This document shows, in pieces, positions 40,148-48,761 of a stretch of 62,052 nt of DNA (positions are counted from its first letter, which is position 1; each line of letters begins with the position of its first letter). Made by a program: the position numbers and the translations under genes. The DNA comes from Paenibacillus artemisiicola (lineage in GTDB: Bacteria; Bacillota; Bacilli; Paenibacillales; Paenibacillaceae): assembly GCF_017652985.1 (NCBI RefSeq), contig NZ_JAGGDJ010000033.1, forward strand, positions 1 through 62,052, read 5' to 3'. The notes beneath the pieces are model-generated. The model saw nothing but the letters and a program-made list of their open reading frames with translations, made no database searches and was not told the DNA's origin.

Positions 40148-40195
40148 AAAGCCCCTTGACCCGCGCGGAGCTTCCGCGAACGGTCAAGGGGCTTT
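40148..40195. terminator. Terminator between narK and mobA
   Basis: AAAGCCCCTTGAC and GTCAAGGGGCTTT form a 13-bp stem with T/A flanks. It overlaps the last codons of convergent mobA. The preceding 40060-40147 is A-rich spacer. Confidence 0.85.
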
Positions 40196-41056
40196 CGGTT
40201 GTTCGCCGAGACGGACGTATCGTTCGTACGCGTCCGGCGTGTTCAGGTTCGCGAACGCGCCTTCCTCGTCCGCGTCCGGCGTCAGCTCGAGCGTCCGCAG
40301 CGCGCCGGCGAGCGCCATGACGCGCAGGTCCCCGCGCGCCAGCCGCGACGCCAGCTCCGCGGCCGCGCTCGTATGGTACAGCGCGTGGAAGGGCTGCCCC
40401 GCCGCGCGGATCAGCTGCGGGCCGCGGAATGCCTCGCGGCCTTCGGCCTTGGCGCCTCCGGCAGCCGCGGCTGCGGCAGCCGGCTCGGGGGCGTTCGGAG
40501 GCGCGCCGGCCGCGGCGGGTTCTTCGCCTCCGCCGGCCGCGCCGCGGGCAATGCCGCCTGCCGGCGCGACCGTTTCTCCCGTGCCCGCGACGACTACGCC
40601 GCCCGCGGGTTCCGACGCGGAATCGCCGACGGCGCCCGCAGTTGCGGGCCAGTCCGCTCCGCCCGGCGCCGCCTCCCCGACGGCCCGAAGCAGCCGCGCC
40701 AGCAGCGGCGCCGACAACGCCGGCATGTCGCAGGCCATCGCGAAGCCGTAGCCGGGCGCCGGCATCGCGGTCAGCGCGGCATGCAGGCCCGCGAGCGGCC
40801 CGCTATCCGGGAAGCGGTCGGCCGCGAAGCCGATCTCGCCCGGCAAGCCCGCGAGCAGCGGCCCGTAGTCGCCCGCGCGCTCCGCCGGACCGCAGGCGAC
40901 GACGACGCGCCGCAGGCCAAGAGCGAGCATCGCCTCCGCCGCATGCCGCAGCAGCGGCTTGCCGCCCACCGGCAGCAGCGCCTTGTTGCGTCCCATCCGC
41001 GAGCTCCGTCCGCCCGCGAGGAGGATGCCGGTCACTTCCTCCGCTCTCATGCGCAT
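40184..41056 (-). CDS. mobA: Molybdenum cofactor guanylyltransferase with low-complexity insert
   Basis: MobA adds GMP to molybdopterin for nitrate reductase-type enzymes. The N-terminal GTP-binding loop is GILLAGGRSSRMGRNKALLPVGGKPLLRH; FPDSGPLAGLHAAL and the metal-binding MACDMPALSAPLLARLL follow. The C-terminus has GQPFHALYHTSAAAEL and ANLNTPDAYERY. Between about residues 135 and 205 lies an Ala/Gly/Glu/Pro-rich insert (runs such as AAAAAAAGG) absent from normal MobA, making the protein 290 residues long against about 200. Its place beside narK fits a supply for assimilatory nitrate reductase. Confidence 0.9.
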   Translation of the reverse strand: MRMRAEEVTGILLAGGRSSRMGRNKALLPVGGKPLLRHAAEAMLALGLRRVVVACGPAERAGDYGPLLAGLPGEIGFAADRFPDSGPLAGLHAALTAMPAPGYGFAMACDMPALSAPLLARLLRAVGEAAPGGADWPATAGAVGDSASEPAGGVVVAGTGETVAPAGGIARGAAGGGEEPAAAGAPPNAPEPAAAAAAAGGAKAEGREAFRGPQLIRAAGQPFHALYHTSAAAELASRLARGDLRVMALAGALRTLELTPDADEEGAFANLNTPDAYERYVRLGEQPKAP

Positions 41057-41129
41057 GACGCTCCTTCCGCTCCGTTTTCGCTAGATGCGCGTTTTCTCCA
41101 GTATAGAGGGCCGTGAAGCGATTGTGAAG

Positions 41130-41184
41130 AAAGCCCGGCGCAAGCTTGCGGGCTTTGCAGCCGAACCGGAAGGAAGTCTATAAT
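41130..41184 (+). promoter_or_regulatory. Hairpin and promoter upstream of the nitroreductase
   Basis: AAAGCCC/GGGCTTT (41130-41156) encloses the self-complementary GCAAGCTTGC. TTGCAG (41155-41160) and TATAAT (41179-41184) have an 18-base spacer. The leader of about 190 bases to the nitroreductase start is GC-rich, with CCCGCC/GGGCGG pairing possible, but no known riboswitch was recognised. Confidence 0.5.
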
Positions 41185-41376
41185 AAAACAGGAAGAAATC
41201 AACGGCGAAAGCGAACGCTAGGCTGCGCGGCCGCTGCCGCCAGACTGTAAGCCGGCTCTGCTCGCCGTGCCGTTCCCGCCCGTGAACGAGCGTCCCGCCC
41301 CCCTCGATAACAGACGGGCGGCGGGGGATGACCAGCCTGACCGCCATCCCATTTTCCCGACGAAAGGATGAGATCG

Positions 41377-41967
41377 ATGTCGTTCGCCGAAATCGTCAAA
41401 GGACGCCGCTCCATTCGCAAGCTGACCAACTCGCCGGAGGTGCCGCGCGCCGCGGTCGAAGACGTGGTTCGGAACGCGCTGCACGCGCCGTCCGCCTTCA
41501 ACATGCAGAGCGGCCGCCTCGTCGTGCTGACGGGCGCCAATCACGCCAAGCTCTGGGACCTCGTGACCGAAACGCTCCGCGCCCACGTCCCGGCGGAAAA
41601 ATTCGGCGCGACGCAGGACCGCATGAACGGCTTCAAAGGCGGCGCCGGCACGGTGCTGTTCTTCGAGGACGAAACGACGGTCAAAGCGATGCAGGCGAAA
41701 TCGTCGCCGTCGTACCAGATGCATTTCCACAATTGGTCGCATCAAGGCAGCGCGCTGCTCCAGTACGCCGTTTGGCTCGGCCTGACCGAACAAGGTCTCG
41801 GCGCGTCGCTGCAGCACTACAACCCGATCATCGACGACCAGGTGAAAGCGGAGTGGGACGTTCCCGCCTCGTGGACGCTCATCGCCCAAATGCCGTTCGG
41901 CCGGCCGGCGGAGACGCCTGGCGACCGCTCCTTCCTGCCGTACGAGGACGTCGTGAAGTGGCACTGA
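41377..41967 (+). CDS. Nitroreductase-family protein
   Basis: A 196-residue FMN enzyme of the NfnB/YdfN type. The N-terminal FMN-binding segment is IVKGRRSIRKLTN, followed by ALHAPSAFNMQSGRLVVLTG and QGSALLQYAVWLGLTEQGLGASLQHYNP, and PFGRPAETPGDRSFLP near the end. It likely reduces nitro or quinone compounds with NAD(P)H. AAAGGA lies 8 bases before the ATG at 41377; an ATG three codons earlier is possible. Strong terminator downstream; single-gene unit. Confidence 0.9.
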   Translation: MSFAEIVKGRRSIRKLTNSPEVPRAAVEDVVRNALHAPSAFNMQSGRLVVLTGANHAKLWDLVTETLRAHVPAEKFGATQDRMNGFKGGAGTVLFFEDETTVKAMQAKSSPSYQMHFHNWSHQGSALLQYAVWLGLTEQGLGASLQHYNPIIDDQVKAEWDVPASWTLIAQMPFGRPAETPGDRSFLPYEDVVKWH

Positions 41968-41990
41968 CCGCTTGACGTTCTTTTCGCCGC

Positions 41991-42027
41991 AAACAAGCCG
42001 TACGCCATAGGGCGTACGGCTTGTTTT
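41991..42027. terminator. Bidirectional terminator after the nitroreductase
   Basis: AAACAAGCCGTACGCC and GGCGTACGGCTTGTTT form a perfect 16-bp stem. Confidence 0.88.
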
Positions 42028-42028
42028 A

Positions 42029-42218
42029 TCATTGGGGTATCCCGTCTTAGATTCGCATGCACGGCACCGCGTACCATACATGCACCCGCCAAACGCCAAA
42101 TCCGCTCCATATCGGTACTCAGCGCCGTACATTCACCCGCCTCCCCAACCCTGCGGGAACCCCCGCCCCAAGAACGACGCGCAATACCGCTCGCTGCCCC
42201 CATTTCCCCCAAACAAAC
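42029..42218. other. Gene-free spacer between nitroreductase and glnS
   Basis: No gene, repeat family or known motif was recognised. The plus strand is C-rich toward the end. Confidence 0.5.
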
Positions 42219-42248
42219 AAAAAGGACCGCCCCCGCAGGGACGGCCCT
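42219..42248 (-). terminator. Terminator after glnS
   Basis: On the minus strand, GGGCCGTCCC pairs with GGGCGGTCC and runs into TTTTTG. Confidence 0.8.
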
Positions 42249-42292
42249 TCACGTATCTGCCGGCGTTCCGCTCGCCGGCTAGCTCACAAGCG

Positions 42293-43951
42293 TCACGCCT
42301 TCGGGTCGAACGAGCTCTTCAGCGACACGATGCGGTTGAACACGATCCGCTCCGGCGTCGCGTGCTTCGGATCGACGTTGAAGTAGCCGTGGCGGAAGAA
42401 CTGGAACTTGTCCTGCCCCTTGGCGTCCTTCATGTTCGGCTCGACGAAGCCCTGCAGCGTCGTCAGCGAGTTCGGGTTGATGCGGTCGAGGAACTCCTTG
42501 TCCCCGTCGGCCTCGTCGTCGAGCAGCAGCGGCTCGAACAGGCGGAATTCCGCCGGCACGGCTTGCGACGCCTCCACCCAGTGGATCGTCCCCTTGACCT
42601 TGCGGCCGGTGAAGCCGGTGCCGCTCTTCGTCTCCGGATCGTACGTGCAGCGCAGCTCGGTCACGTTGCCGTCCGCGTCCTTGACGACGTCCTCGCACTT
42701 GATGAAGTACGCGTTCTTCAGCCGGACCTCGTTGCCCGGGAACAGCCGGAAATATTTGCTCGGCGGGTTCTCCATGAAGTCGTCGCGCTCGATGTAGATT
42801 TCGCGGGAGAACGGGATTTGGCGGATGCCCATCGCTTCGTTTTCCGAATTGTTCTCGGCGTCCAGCAGCTCCGTTTGCCCTTCCGGGTAGTTCGTGATGA
42901 CGACCTTCAGCGGGTCCAGCACGGCCATCGTGCGCGGCGCCTTCAACTTCAGGTCCTCGCGGATGAAGAACTCCAGCATGCGCTCGTCCACGACGCTGTA
43001 CGCGCGGGCGACGCCGATCTCGCGGCAGAAGGCGCGCAGCGCTTCCGGCGTGAAGCCTTTGCGGCGCAGGCCGCTGATCGTCGGCATGCGGGGATCGTCC
43101 CAGCTTTCGACGACGCCTTTGTCCACGAGCATTTTCAAATAGCGCTTGCTCATGATCGTGTTCGTCACGTTCAGGCGGGCGAATTCGTATTGACGCGGCT
43201 TCGCCGACATCTCGCATTCTTCGATGACCCAGTCGTAGAGCGGCCGGTGGTCTTCGAATTCCAGCGTGCAGACGGAATGCGTCACGCCTTCGATCGCGTC
43301 GCTGATCGGATGCGCGTAGTCGTACATCGGATAGATTTTCCACGCGTCGCCCGTGCGGTGATGATGGGCGTGCGCGATGCGGTACAGCGCCGGGTCGCGC
43401 AGGTTGATGTTCGGCGACGCCATGTCGATCTTGGCGCGGAGCACGCGCTCGCCGTCCTTGAATTCGCCGGCCCGCATGCGGGCGAACAAGTCCAGGTTCT
43501 CGTCGACGCTCCGGTCGCGGTGCGGGCTGTTCTGGCCGGGCTGCGTCAGGGTGCCGCGCATTTCGCGCATTTGCTCGGCGGTCAAGTCGTCGACGTACGC
43601 CTTGCCCTTCTTGATCAGCAGCACCGCGCGGTCGTACAGCTCTTCGAAATAATCCGAGGCGAAACGCAGGTCGTCCCACTCGAAGCCGAGCCAGCGGACG
43701 TCCTCCTGGATCGCTTCCACGAACTCGGTATCTTCCTTCACGGGATTCGTATCGTCGAAGCGCAGGTTCGTCTTGCCCTTGAACTCGTCGGCCAGCTCGA
43801 AGTTGAGGCAGATCGATTTCGCGTGCCCGATGTGCAGGTAGCCGTTCGGCTCCGGCGGAAAGCGGGTGATGACCTCGCCGACCTTGCCGGACTGCAGGTC
43901 GTCGCTCACGATGTTCCTGATAAAATTAGAGGATGATGTCTTATTCTCCAT
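42293..43951 (-). CDS. glnS: Glutaminyl-tRNA synthetase
   Basis: A 552-residue class I enzyme charging tRNA-Gln directly. The N-terminal motif is FPPEPNGYLHIGHAKSICLNFE (HIGH class), the second motif is NTIMSKRYLKMLVDKG (MSK type), and the C-terminal two-barrel anticodon-binding part is intact. It begins METK-like as MENKTSSSNFIRNIVSDD at the ATG at 43951, with GGAGAAAGG 9 bases upstream; TTG at 43960 is the alternative. Most Bacilli lack GlnRS and use the GatCAB route, so this is a lineage-specific or acquired gene. The 220-base upstream gap shows no T-box. Confidence 0.95.
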   Translation of the reverse strand: MENKTSSSNFIRNIVSDDLQSGKVGEVITRFPPEPNGYLHIGHAKSICLNFELADEFKGKTNLRFDDTNPVKEDTEFVEAIQEDVRWLGFEWDDLRFASDYFEELYDRAVLLIKKGKAYVDDLTAEQMREMRGTLTQPGQNSPHRDRSVDENLDLFARMRAGEFKDGERVLRAKIDMASPNINLRDPALYRIAHAHHHRTGDAWKIYPMYDYAHPISDAIEGVTHSVCTLEFEDHRPLYDWVIEECEMSAKPRQYEFARLNVTNTIMSKRYLKMLVDKGVVESWDDPRMPTISGLRRKGFTPEALRAFCREIGVARAYSVVDERMLEFFIREDLKLKAPRTMAVLDPLKVVITNYPEGQTELLDAENNSENEAMGIRQIPFSREIYIERDDFMENPPSKYFRLFPGNEVRLKNAYFIKCEDVVKDADGNVTELRCTYDPETKSGTGFTGRKVKGTIHWVEASQAVPAEFRLFEPLLLDDEADGDKEFLDRINPNSLTTLQGFVEPNMKDAKGQDKFQFFRHGYFNVDPKHATPERIVFNRIVSLKSSFDPKA

Positions 43952-44099
43952 AACGACCAACCTTTCTCCACTCTAGCGGATGCGCCGTCCGAAGCGTCGG
44001 CTTCGAACGGAAGCCGATCCGCTCTTATCCTACTATTGTACACAAAACTAGACGTCTTTATAAATAGCAACTTGGCGGTCGCGCCCGGAAAAACGATTC

Positions 44100-44141
44100 T
44101 TGACATTCTCCGTCCCTCCCATATACTTAGGTTAGCTAAAC
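44100..44141 (+). promoter_or_regulatory. Promoter and MarR operator
   Basis: TTGACA (44100-44105) and TATACT (44122-44127) have a 16-base spacer. TTAG-GTTAGCTAAAC (to 44141), centred on TTAGCTAA, overlaps the predicted start point, a typical MarR repressor site. Confidence 0.6.
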
Positions 44142-44173
44142 AAATTAATTGGCAAGCAAAGGAGTACCCGCTT

Positions 44174-44701
44174 ATGCAGGATGACCGCGAACACCCCAGC
44201 CCTTCCGCGCACGAGCTCATCCGCGCCCTGCGTCAGCTGCGGCAGCTCCCGTGGAACAACCGCAACCCGATCGAGAACTGCACGCCGAGCGAGACGATGA
44301 CGCTGTTCTGCATCCGCCGGGCCACGGACAGCAATCCCGCCGGCGTCAAGGCGTCGGAGCTCAGCACGATGCTGAACGTGGCGTCCCCGACGATCACGCA
44401 GAGCGTCAACCTGCTCGTCGCCAAAGGGCTGCTGCAGCGCAGCGCCGACCCGCAGGACCGCCGCGCCGTCCGCATCACGCTGACGGAGGAAGGCATGCGC
44501 CTGACCGGGCTCGCGCAGGACGCGATGCAGGAGCGGATGACCCGGCTCGTCGCGCATCTCGGCTCGGACCGGGCGCATCAGCTGGTCGAGCTGCTGCACG
44601 ACGTCGCTTCGTTCTTCGGCGGCGGCGAAACCGAACCGGGGAACGGCGGCCCGTGCCGGAACGGCTGCAATTCCCCCACTACGTCCAAAGAAGGTGAATG
44701 A
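44174..44701 (+). CDS. MarR-family regulator of the ABC exporter
   Basis: A 175-residue winged-helix repressor, with the DNA-binding region GVKASELSTMLNVASPTITQSVNLLVAKGLLQRSADPQDRRAVRITLTEEG. The ATG at 44174 has AAAGGAG 9 bases upstream; a longer open frame starts inside the promoter. The C-terminal tail (GGGETEPGNGGPCRNGCNSPTTSKEGE) has two cysteines, possibly redox- or metal-sensing. The gene ends 6 bases before the first exporter gene. Confidence 0.92.
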   Translation: MQDDREHPSPSAHELIRALRQLRQLPWNNRNPIENCTPSETMTLFCIRRATDSNPAGVKASELSTMLNVASPTITQSVNLLVAKGLLQRSADPQDRRAVRITLTEEGMRLTGLAQDAMQERMTRLVAHLGSDRAHQLVELLHDVASFFGGGETEPGNGGPCRNGCNSPTTSKEGE

Positions 44702-44707
44702 ATCTCC

Positions 44708-46438
44708 ATGCTCAAACTGCTCCGCATGCTGAAACCGTACCGATTGCTCGTCTTTTTCGTGCTGCTGTTCGTGTTTCTCCAGTCGCTGTCCGACCTGTAC
44801 CTGCCGACGCTGCTCGCCGACATCGTCGACAAAGGCGTCGTCAAGGGCGACAACCCGTACATCTGGAAAATCGGCGGCCTCATGCTCTTCATCGCGCTAC
44901 TCGGCGGCCTCTGCTCCATCGGCGCGAGCTTCCTGTCCGCGAAGTCGTCCAGCGCCTTCGGCCGCGACCTGCGCAGCCGCGTCTTCGCCCACGTGGAGAA
45001 GTATTCGCTCCACGAGTTCGATAAAATCGGCACCGCCTCGCTCATCACGCGGACGACGAACGACATCACGCAGGTGCAGCAGGTGCTCATGATGATGATG
45101 CGGGTCATGGTCGCGGCGCCGATGATGTGCTTCGGCGGCATCATCATGGCGCTTTACAAGGACGCCCATCTGTCGCTCATCATCATCGCGATCGTGCCGA
45201 TTCTCGCGCTGGTCATTTTCGCCGTCGTCAGCCGCGGCGTGCCGCTGTTCAAGGTGATGCAGGTCAAGATCGACAAGCTGAACCTCGTGCTGCGCGAGAA
45301 CCTGACCGGCATGCGCGTCATCCGTTCCTTCAACCGCGCGAAGCACGAGCAGACGCGCTTCAACGACGCGAACGCGGACTTGACGGACACCGCGATCAAG
45401 GTCAACCGCATCATGGCGTCGCTCATGCCGATCATGATGCTCGTGCTGAACTTCGCCAGCCTCTTTATCGTCTGGTTCGGCGGCCTTCGCATCGAAGACG
45501 GCCACATGGCGGTCGGCGACCTGATGGCCTTCATCCAATACGCGTGGCAGATCATGTTCGCCCTCATCTTCGCTTCCATGATGTTCGTCATGATTCCGCG
45601 CGCGTCGGCTTCGGCGACGCGGATCAACGAAGTGCTGCACACGGTGCCGGACATTCACGATCCGGCGCACGGCGGCGCGAAGCGCCCGTCCGTCCGCGGC
45701 GAGCTGGCGTTCCACGACGTGTCGTTCCACTACCCGGGCGCCGAGATGCCGGCGCTGTCCGGCATCTCGTTCGCGGCCGGACCCGGCGAAGTGACCGCCA
45801 TCATCGGCGGCACCGGCTCCGGCAAATCGACGCTGATCAACCTCATCCCGCGCTTCTACGACGTCTCCGGCGGCCGCATCACGATCGGCGGCACGGACGT
45901 CCGCGAGCTGACGCAGGAAGAACTGCGCTCGGGCATCGGCCTCGTGCCGCAGAAGGCCGTGCTGTTCACCGGCACGATCGCGGACAACATCCGCTTCGGC
46001 AAGACGGACGCCACGGACGAGGAAGTCCGCCATGCCGCCGTCGTGGCGCAGGCGTACGACTTCGTCTCCGAGATGAAGGACGGCTTCGACGCCCCGATCG
46101 CGCAGGGCGGCACCAACGTGTCCGGCGGCCAGAAGCAGCGGCTGTCGATCGCGCGGGCGCTCGTCCGCAAGCCGTCGATCTACTTGTTCGACGACAGCTT
46201 CTCGGCGCTCGACTTCAAGACCGACGCCAAGCTCCGCGCCGCGCTGCGCGGCGAGACGTCGGACGCCACCGTCCTGATCGTCGCGCAGCGCGTCAGCACC
46301 GTCATGGACGCCGACCGCATCATCGTCCTCGACGACGGCAAGGTGTCCGCGATCGGCACGCACCGCGAGCTGCTGCAGTCGTCCCCCGTATACCGCGAAA
46401 TCGTGACGTCACAGCTCTCGGAGGAGGAAATCGCATGA
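44708..46438 (+). CDS. ABC exporter half-transporter with degenerate catalytic site
   Basis: A 576-residue protein with six membrane helices (residues 1-310) and an ATPase domain. Walker A is IIGGTGSGKSTLINL and the signature is NVSGGQKQRLSIARAL. Walker B ends IYLFDDSFSALD, with Asp where the catalytic Glu normally stands. This is the degenerate-site half of a heterodimeric multidrug exporter of the LmrCD/BmrCD/TM287-288 type. It overlaps the partner gene by four bases (ATGA). Confidence 0.94.
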   Translation: MLKLLRMLKPYRLLVFFVLLFVFLQSLSDLYLPTLLADIVDKGVVKGDNPYIWKIGGLMLFIALLGGLCSIGASFLSAKSSSAFGRDLRSRVFAHVEKYSLHEFDKIGTASLITRTTNDITQVQQVLMMMMRVMVAAPMMCFGGIIMALYKDAHLSLIIIAIVPILALVIFAVVSRGVPLFKVMQVKIDKLNLVLRENLTGMRVIRSFNRAKHEQTRFNDANADLTDTAIKVNRIMASLMPIMMLVLNFASLFIVWFGGLRIEDGHMAVGDLMAFIQYAWQIMFALIFASMMFVMIPRASASATRINEVLHTVPDIHDPAHGGAKRPSVRGELAFHDVSFHYPGAEMPALSGISFAAGPGEVTAIIGGTGSGKSTLINLIPRFYDVSGGRITIGGTDVRELTQEELRSGIGLVPQKAVLFTGTIADNIRFGKTDATDEEVRHAAVVAQAYDFVSEMKDGFDAPIAQGGTNVSGGQKQRLSIARALVRKPSIYLFDDSFSALDFKTDAKLRAALRGETSDATVLIVAQRVSTVMDADRIIVLDDGKVSAIGTHRELLQSSPVYREIVTSQLSEEEIA

Positions 46439-48405
46439 GCGAACAACAACGCGGACCCGCGGGCGGCGGCCCGGGCGGCGCCGGCAGACCCGGCCAGCGG
46501 CCCGGCGGCGCCGGACCCGGCTTCGGCTTCGGGCCCGGACGCGGTCCGGGCGCCATGGGCATGCCCGTGCAGAAGGCGAAGGACTTCAAGGGCACGCTGC
46601 GCCGCCTGATCGGCTACCTGCGCCCGTACCGCGTCTCGCTGCTCGTCGTCCTGCTGACGGCCGTGCTCAGCACGGTGTTCTCCATCGTCGGCCCGAAAAT
46701 CATGGGCAAGGCGACGACGAAGCTGTTCGAGGGCCTTATGGGCAAGATCCAGGGCACGCCGGGCGCGAAGATCGATTTTCATTACATTTGGCAAATTCTC
46801 GCCTTGCTGGGCGTCCTCTACATCATCAGCGCCCTGTTCGGCTTCATCCAGCAGTACGTCATGGCGGGCGTCGCGCAGAAGACCGTCTACGGCCTGCGCA
46901 AGGACGTCAACGAGAAGCTCGAGCGACTGCCGCTCAAATATTTCGATTCCCGCACGCACGGGGAAATCCTGAGCCGCGCCGTCAACGACGTGGACAACAT
47001 CAGCGGCACGCTGCAGCAGAGCTTGACGCAGTTCATCACCTCGTTCGTCACGCTGATCGGCGTCATCGTCATGATGCTCACGATCAGCTGGATCATGACG
47101 CTCATCACGATCGTCACGCTGCCGCTCAGCTTCCTGGCGATCAAGATGATCGCGAAGCGGTCGCAGTTGTATTTCAAAGGCCAGCAGAAGGCGCTCGGCG
47201 AGCTGAACGGCCACGTCGAGGAAATGTACACGGGGCACAACATCGTCAAGGCGTTCGGCCGCGAGAAGAGCTCCGTCGCGAAGTTCGACGAAGTGAACGG
47301 CCAGCTGTACGAGTCCGGCTGGCGCGCGCAGTTCGTCTCCGGGATGATCATGCCGGTCATGGGCTTCATCGGCAACATCGGCTACGTGCTCGTCAGCGTG
47401 GCCGGCGGGATCCTCGTCCTGCACAGCCGGATTACGATCGGCGACGTGCAGGCGTTCATCTCCTACTCCCGCCAGTTCGCGATGCCGATCACGCAGACGG
47501 CGCAGATCGCCAACGTCATCCAGTCGACGATCGCGTCGGCGGAGCGGATTTTCGAGCTGCTGGACGAGGAGGAGGAAGTGCCGGAAGCGGCGCAGCCGGC
47601 CGCCCTCGCGGCGAACGCGAAGGACGCCGTTCCGGGCAAGGCCGTCAAGGTGCGCGGCGACGTCAGCTTCAATCACGTGCAGTTCCGCTATAAGGACGAC
47701 GCGCCGCTGATCGAGGACATGAACATCCGCGTCGAGTCCGGCCAGATGATCGCGATCGTCGGCCCGACCGGCGCCGGCAAAACGACCTTGATCAACTTGC
47801 TCATGCGCTTCTACGAGCTGAACGGCGGCAGCATCACGATCGACGGCGCGGCGCTGACCGAGCTGAAGCGCGGCGACCTGCGCAGCCTGTTCGGCATGGT
47901 GCTGCAGGACACGTGGCTGTTCAACGGCACGATCCGCGACAACATCGCCTACGGCCGCATCGGCGCGACGGAGGAGGAAGTCGTGGCGGCTGCCCGCGCG
48001 GCGTACGCGGACCACTTCATCCGCACGCTGCCGGAGGGCTACGACACCGTCCTGAACGAGGAAGCGTCCAACATCTCGCAAGGGCAGAAGCAGCTGCTCA
48101 CCATCGCCCGCGCGATCTTGGCGGATCCCGCGATCCTCATCCTCGACGAGGCGACGAGCAGCGTCGACACGCGGACCGAGATCCACATCCAGCGCGCCAT
48201 GAGCGAGCTGATGCAGGGCCGCACGAGCTTCGTCATCGCGCACCGCCTCTCGACGATCCGCGACGCCGACCTCATTCTCGTCATGAACCACGGCACCGTC
48301 ATCGAGCAGGGCACGCACGAAGAACTGCTCGCGGCGGGCGGCTTCTACGCCGACCTGTACGAGAGCCAGTTCAGCACGCAGAAGCGGACGCAGGACGTCA
48401 GCTAA
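46435..48405 (+). CDS. ABC exporter half-transporter, canonical partner
   Basis: A 656-residue protein. The first 45 residues are a Gly/Pro/Arg-rich tail (PGGAGRPGQRPGGAGPGFGF). Six membrane helices follow, then the ATPase domain with GPTGAGKTTLINLLMRF, signature NISQGQKQLLTIARAI and Walker B ILILDEATSSVD with the catalytic Glu. It complements the degenerate half at 44708. GGAGGAGG lies just before the ATG at 46435. The substrate is unknown; drugs or lipids are typical. Confidence 0.95.
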   Translation: MSEQQRGPAGGGPGGAGRPGQRPGGAGPGFGFGPGRGPGAMGMPVQKAKDFKGTLRRLIGYLRPYRVSLLVVLLTAVLSTVFSIVGPKIMGKATTKLFEGLMGKIQGTPGAKIDFHYIWQILALLGVLYIISALFGFIQQYVMAGVAQKTVYGLRKDVNEKLERLPLKYFDSRTHGEILSRAVNDVDNISGTLQQSLTQFITSFVTLIGVIVMMLTISWIMTLITIVTLPLSFLAIKMIAKRSQLYFKGQQKALGELNGHVEEMYTGHNIVKAFGREKSSVAKFDEVNGQLYESGWRAQFVSGMIMPVMGFIGNIGYVLVSVAGGILVLHSRITIGDVQAFISYSRQFAMPITQTAQIANVIQSTIASAERIFELLDEEEEVPEAAQPAALAANAKDAVPGKAVKVRGDVSFNHVQFRYKDDAPLIEDMNIRVESGQMIAIVGPTGAGKTTLINLLMRFYELNGGSITIDGAALTELKRGDLRSLFGMVLQDTWLFNGTIRDNIAYGRIGATEEEVVAAARAAYADHFIRTLPEGYDTVLNEEASNISQGQKQLLTIARAILADPAILILDEATSSVDTRTEIHIQRAMSELMQGRTSFVIAHRLSTIRDADLILVMNHGTVIEQGTHEELLAAGGFYADLYESQFSTQKRTQDVS

Positions 48406-48410
48406 CCCGG

Positions 48411-48567
48411 CCGCGTCTGCCGTCTCCGGCAGACGCGGCGGCGAACCGGGCGGCAAAACCGCGAGCCGTGCTGCCCGCTCGGCGCCGGCGCGATCGCCGC
48501 GCGTGCCCGGGGCAGCGCGGCGCATCTCTCGCGATACAACAGCCTCTCCGACACCGGAGAGGCTTTT
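48411..48567 (+). terminator. Hairpin and terminator after the ABC exporter operon
   Basis: CCGCGTCTGCCG/CGGCAGACGCGG (48411-48438) is a perfect 12-bp stem without a T-run. AGCCTCTCCG/CGGAGAGGCT followed by TTTTT (48541-48567) is a full terminator. Confidence 0.8.
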
Positions 48568-48656
48568 TGCCGCCCGCGCCGGGCGCGCGCGCAAGTTAGC
48601 CCCGGCCCCCCGCCGGTTCGCCGCAATCGTTCCGCCATACGCCGATTTCGGGCGCA

Positions 48657-48697
48657 AAAAAGCCGCGAGCCCCGTCACTGCGGGCTCGCGGCCTTTT
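48657..48697 (-). terminator. Terminator after the SLH protein gene
   Basis: AAAAGCCGCGAGCCC and GGGCTCGCGGCCTTTT form a long stem. It is 53 bases beyond the minus-strand stop at 48750. Confidence 0.8.
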
Positions 48698-48701
48698 GAA
48701 C

Positions 48702-48761
48702 CGCTTATTTCGCTTGCTCTTATTTCATTTGCTCTTATTTCATTTGCTCTTATTTCACTTG
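48702..48761 (-). repeat. Four 15-bp tandem repeats carrying the stop codon of the SLH gene
   Basis: On the minus strand, CAAGTGAAATAAGAG, CAAATGAAATAAGAG (twice) and CAAGCGAAATAAGCG follow each other. The first holds the gene's true end (Gln-Val-Lys-stop). The period of five codons keeps TAA in frame in all four units. Confidence 0.85.

Noticed and set aside
41185..41376. Riboswitch in the nitroreductase leader
   Set aside because: The leader is long and GC-rich with possible stems, but I could not match it to any known class.
43952..44173. T-box leader before glnS
   Set aside because: The gap is short and shared with a divergent MarR promoter; no specifier loop, T-box sequence or antiterminator pair was seen.
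45127..46434. Open frame extending the second ABC half-transporter upstream
   Set aside because: It overlaps the first half-transporter in another frame and has Arg/His-rich shadow composition; the ATG at 46435 has a good ribosome site.
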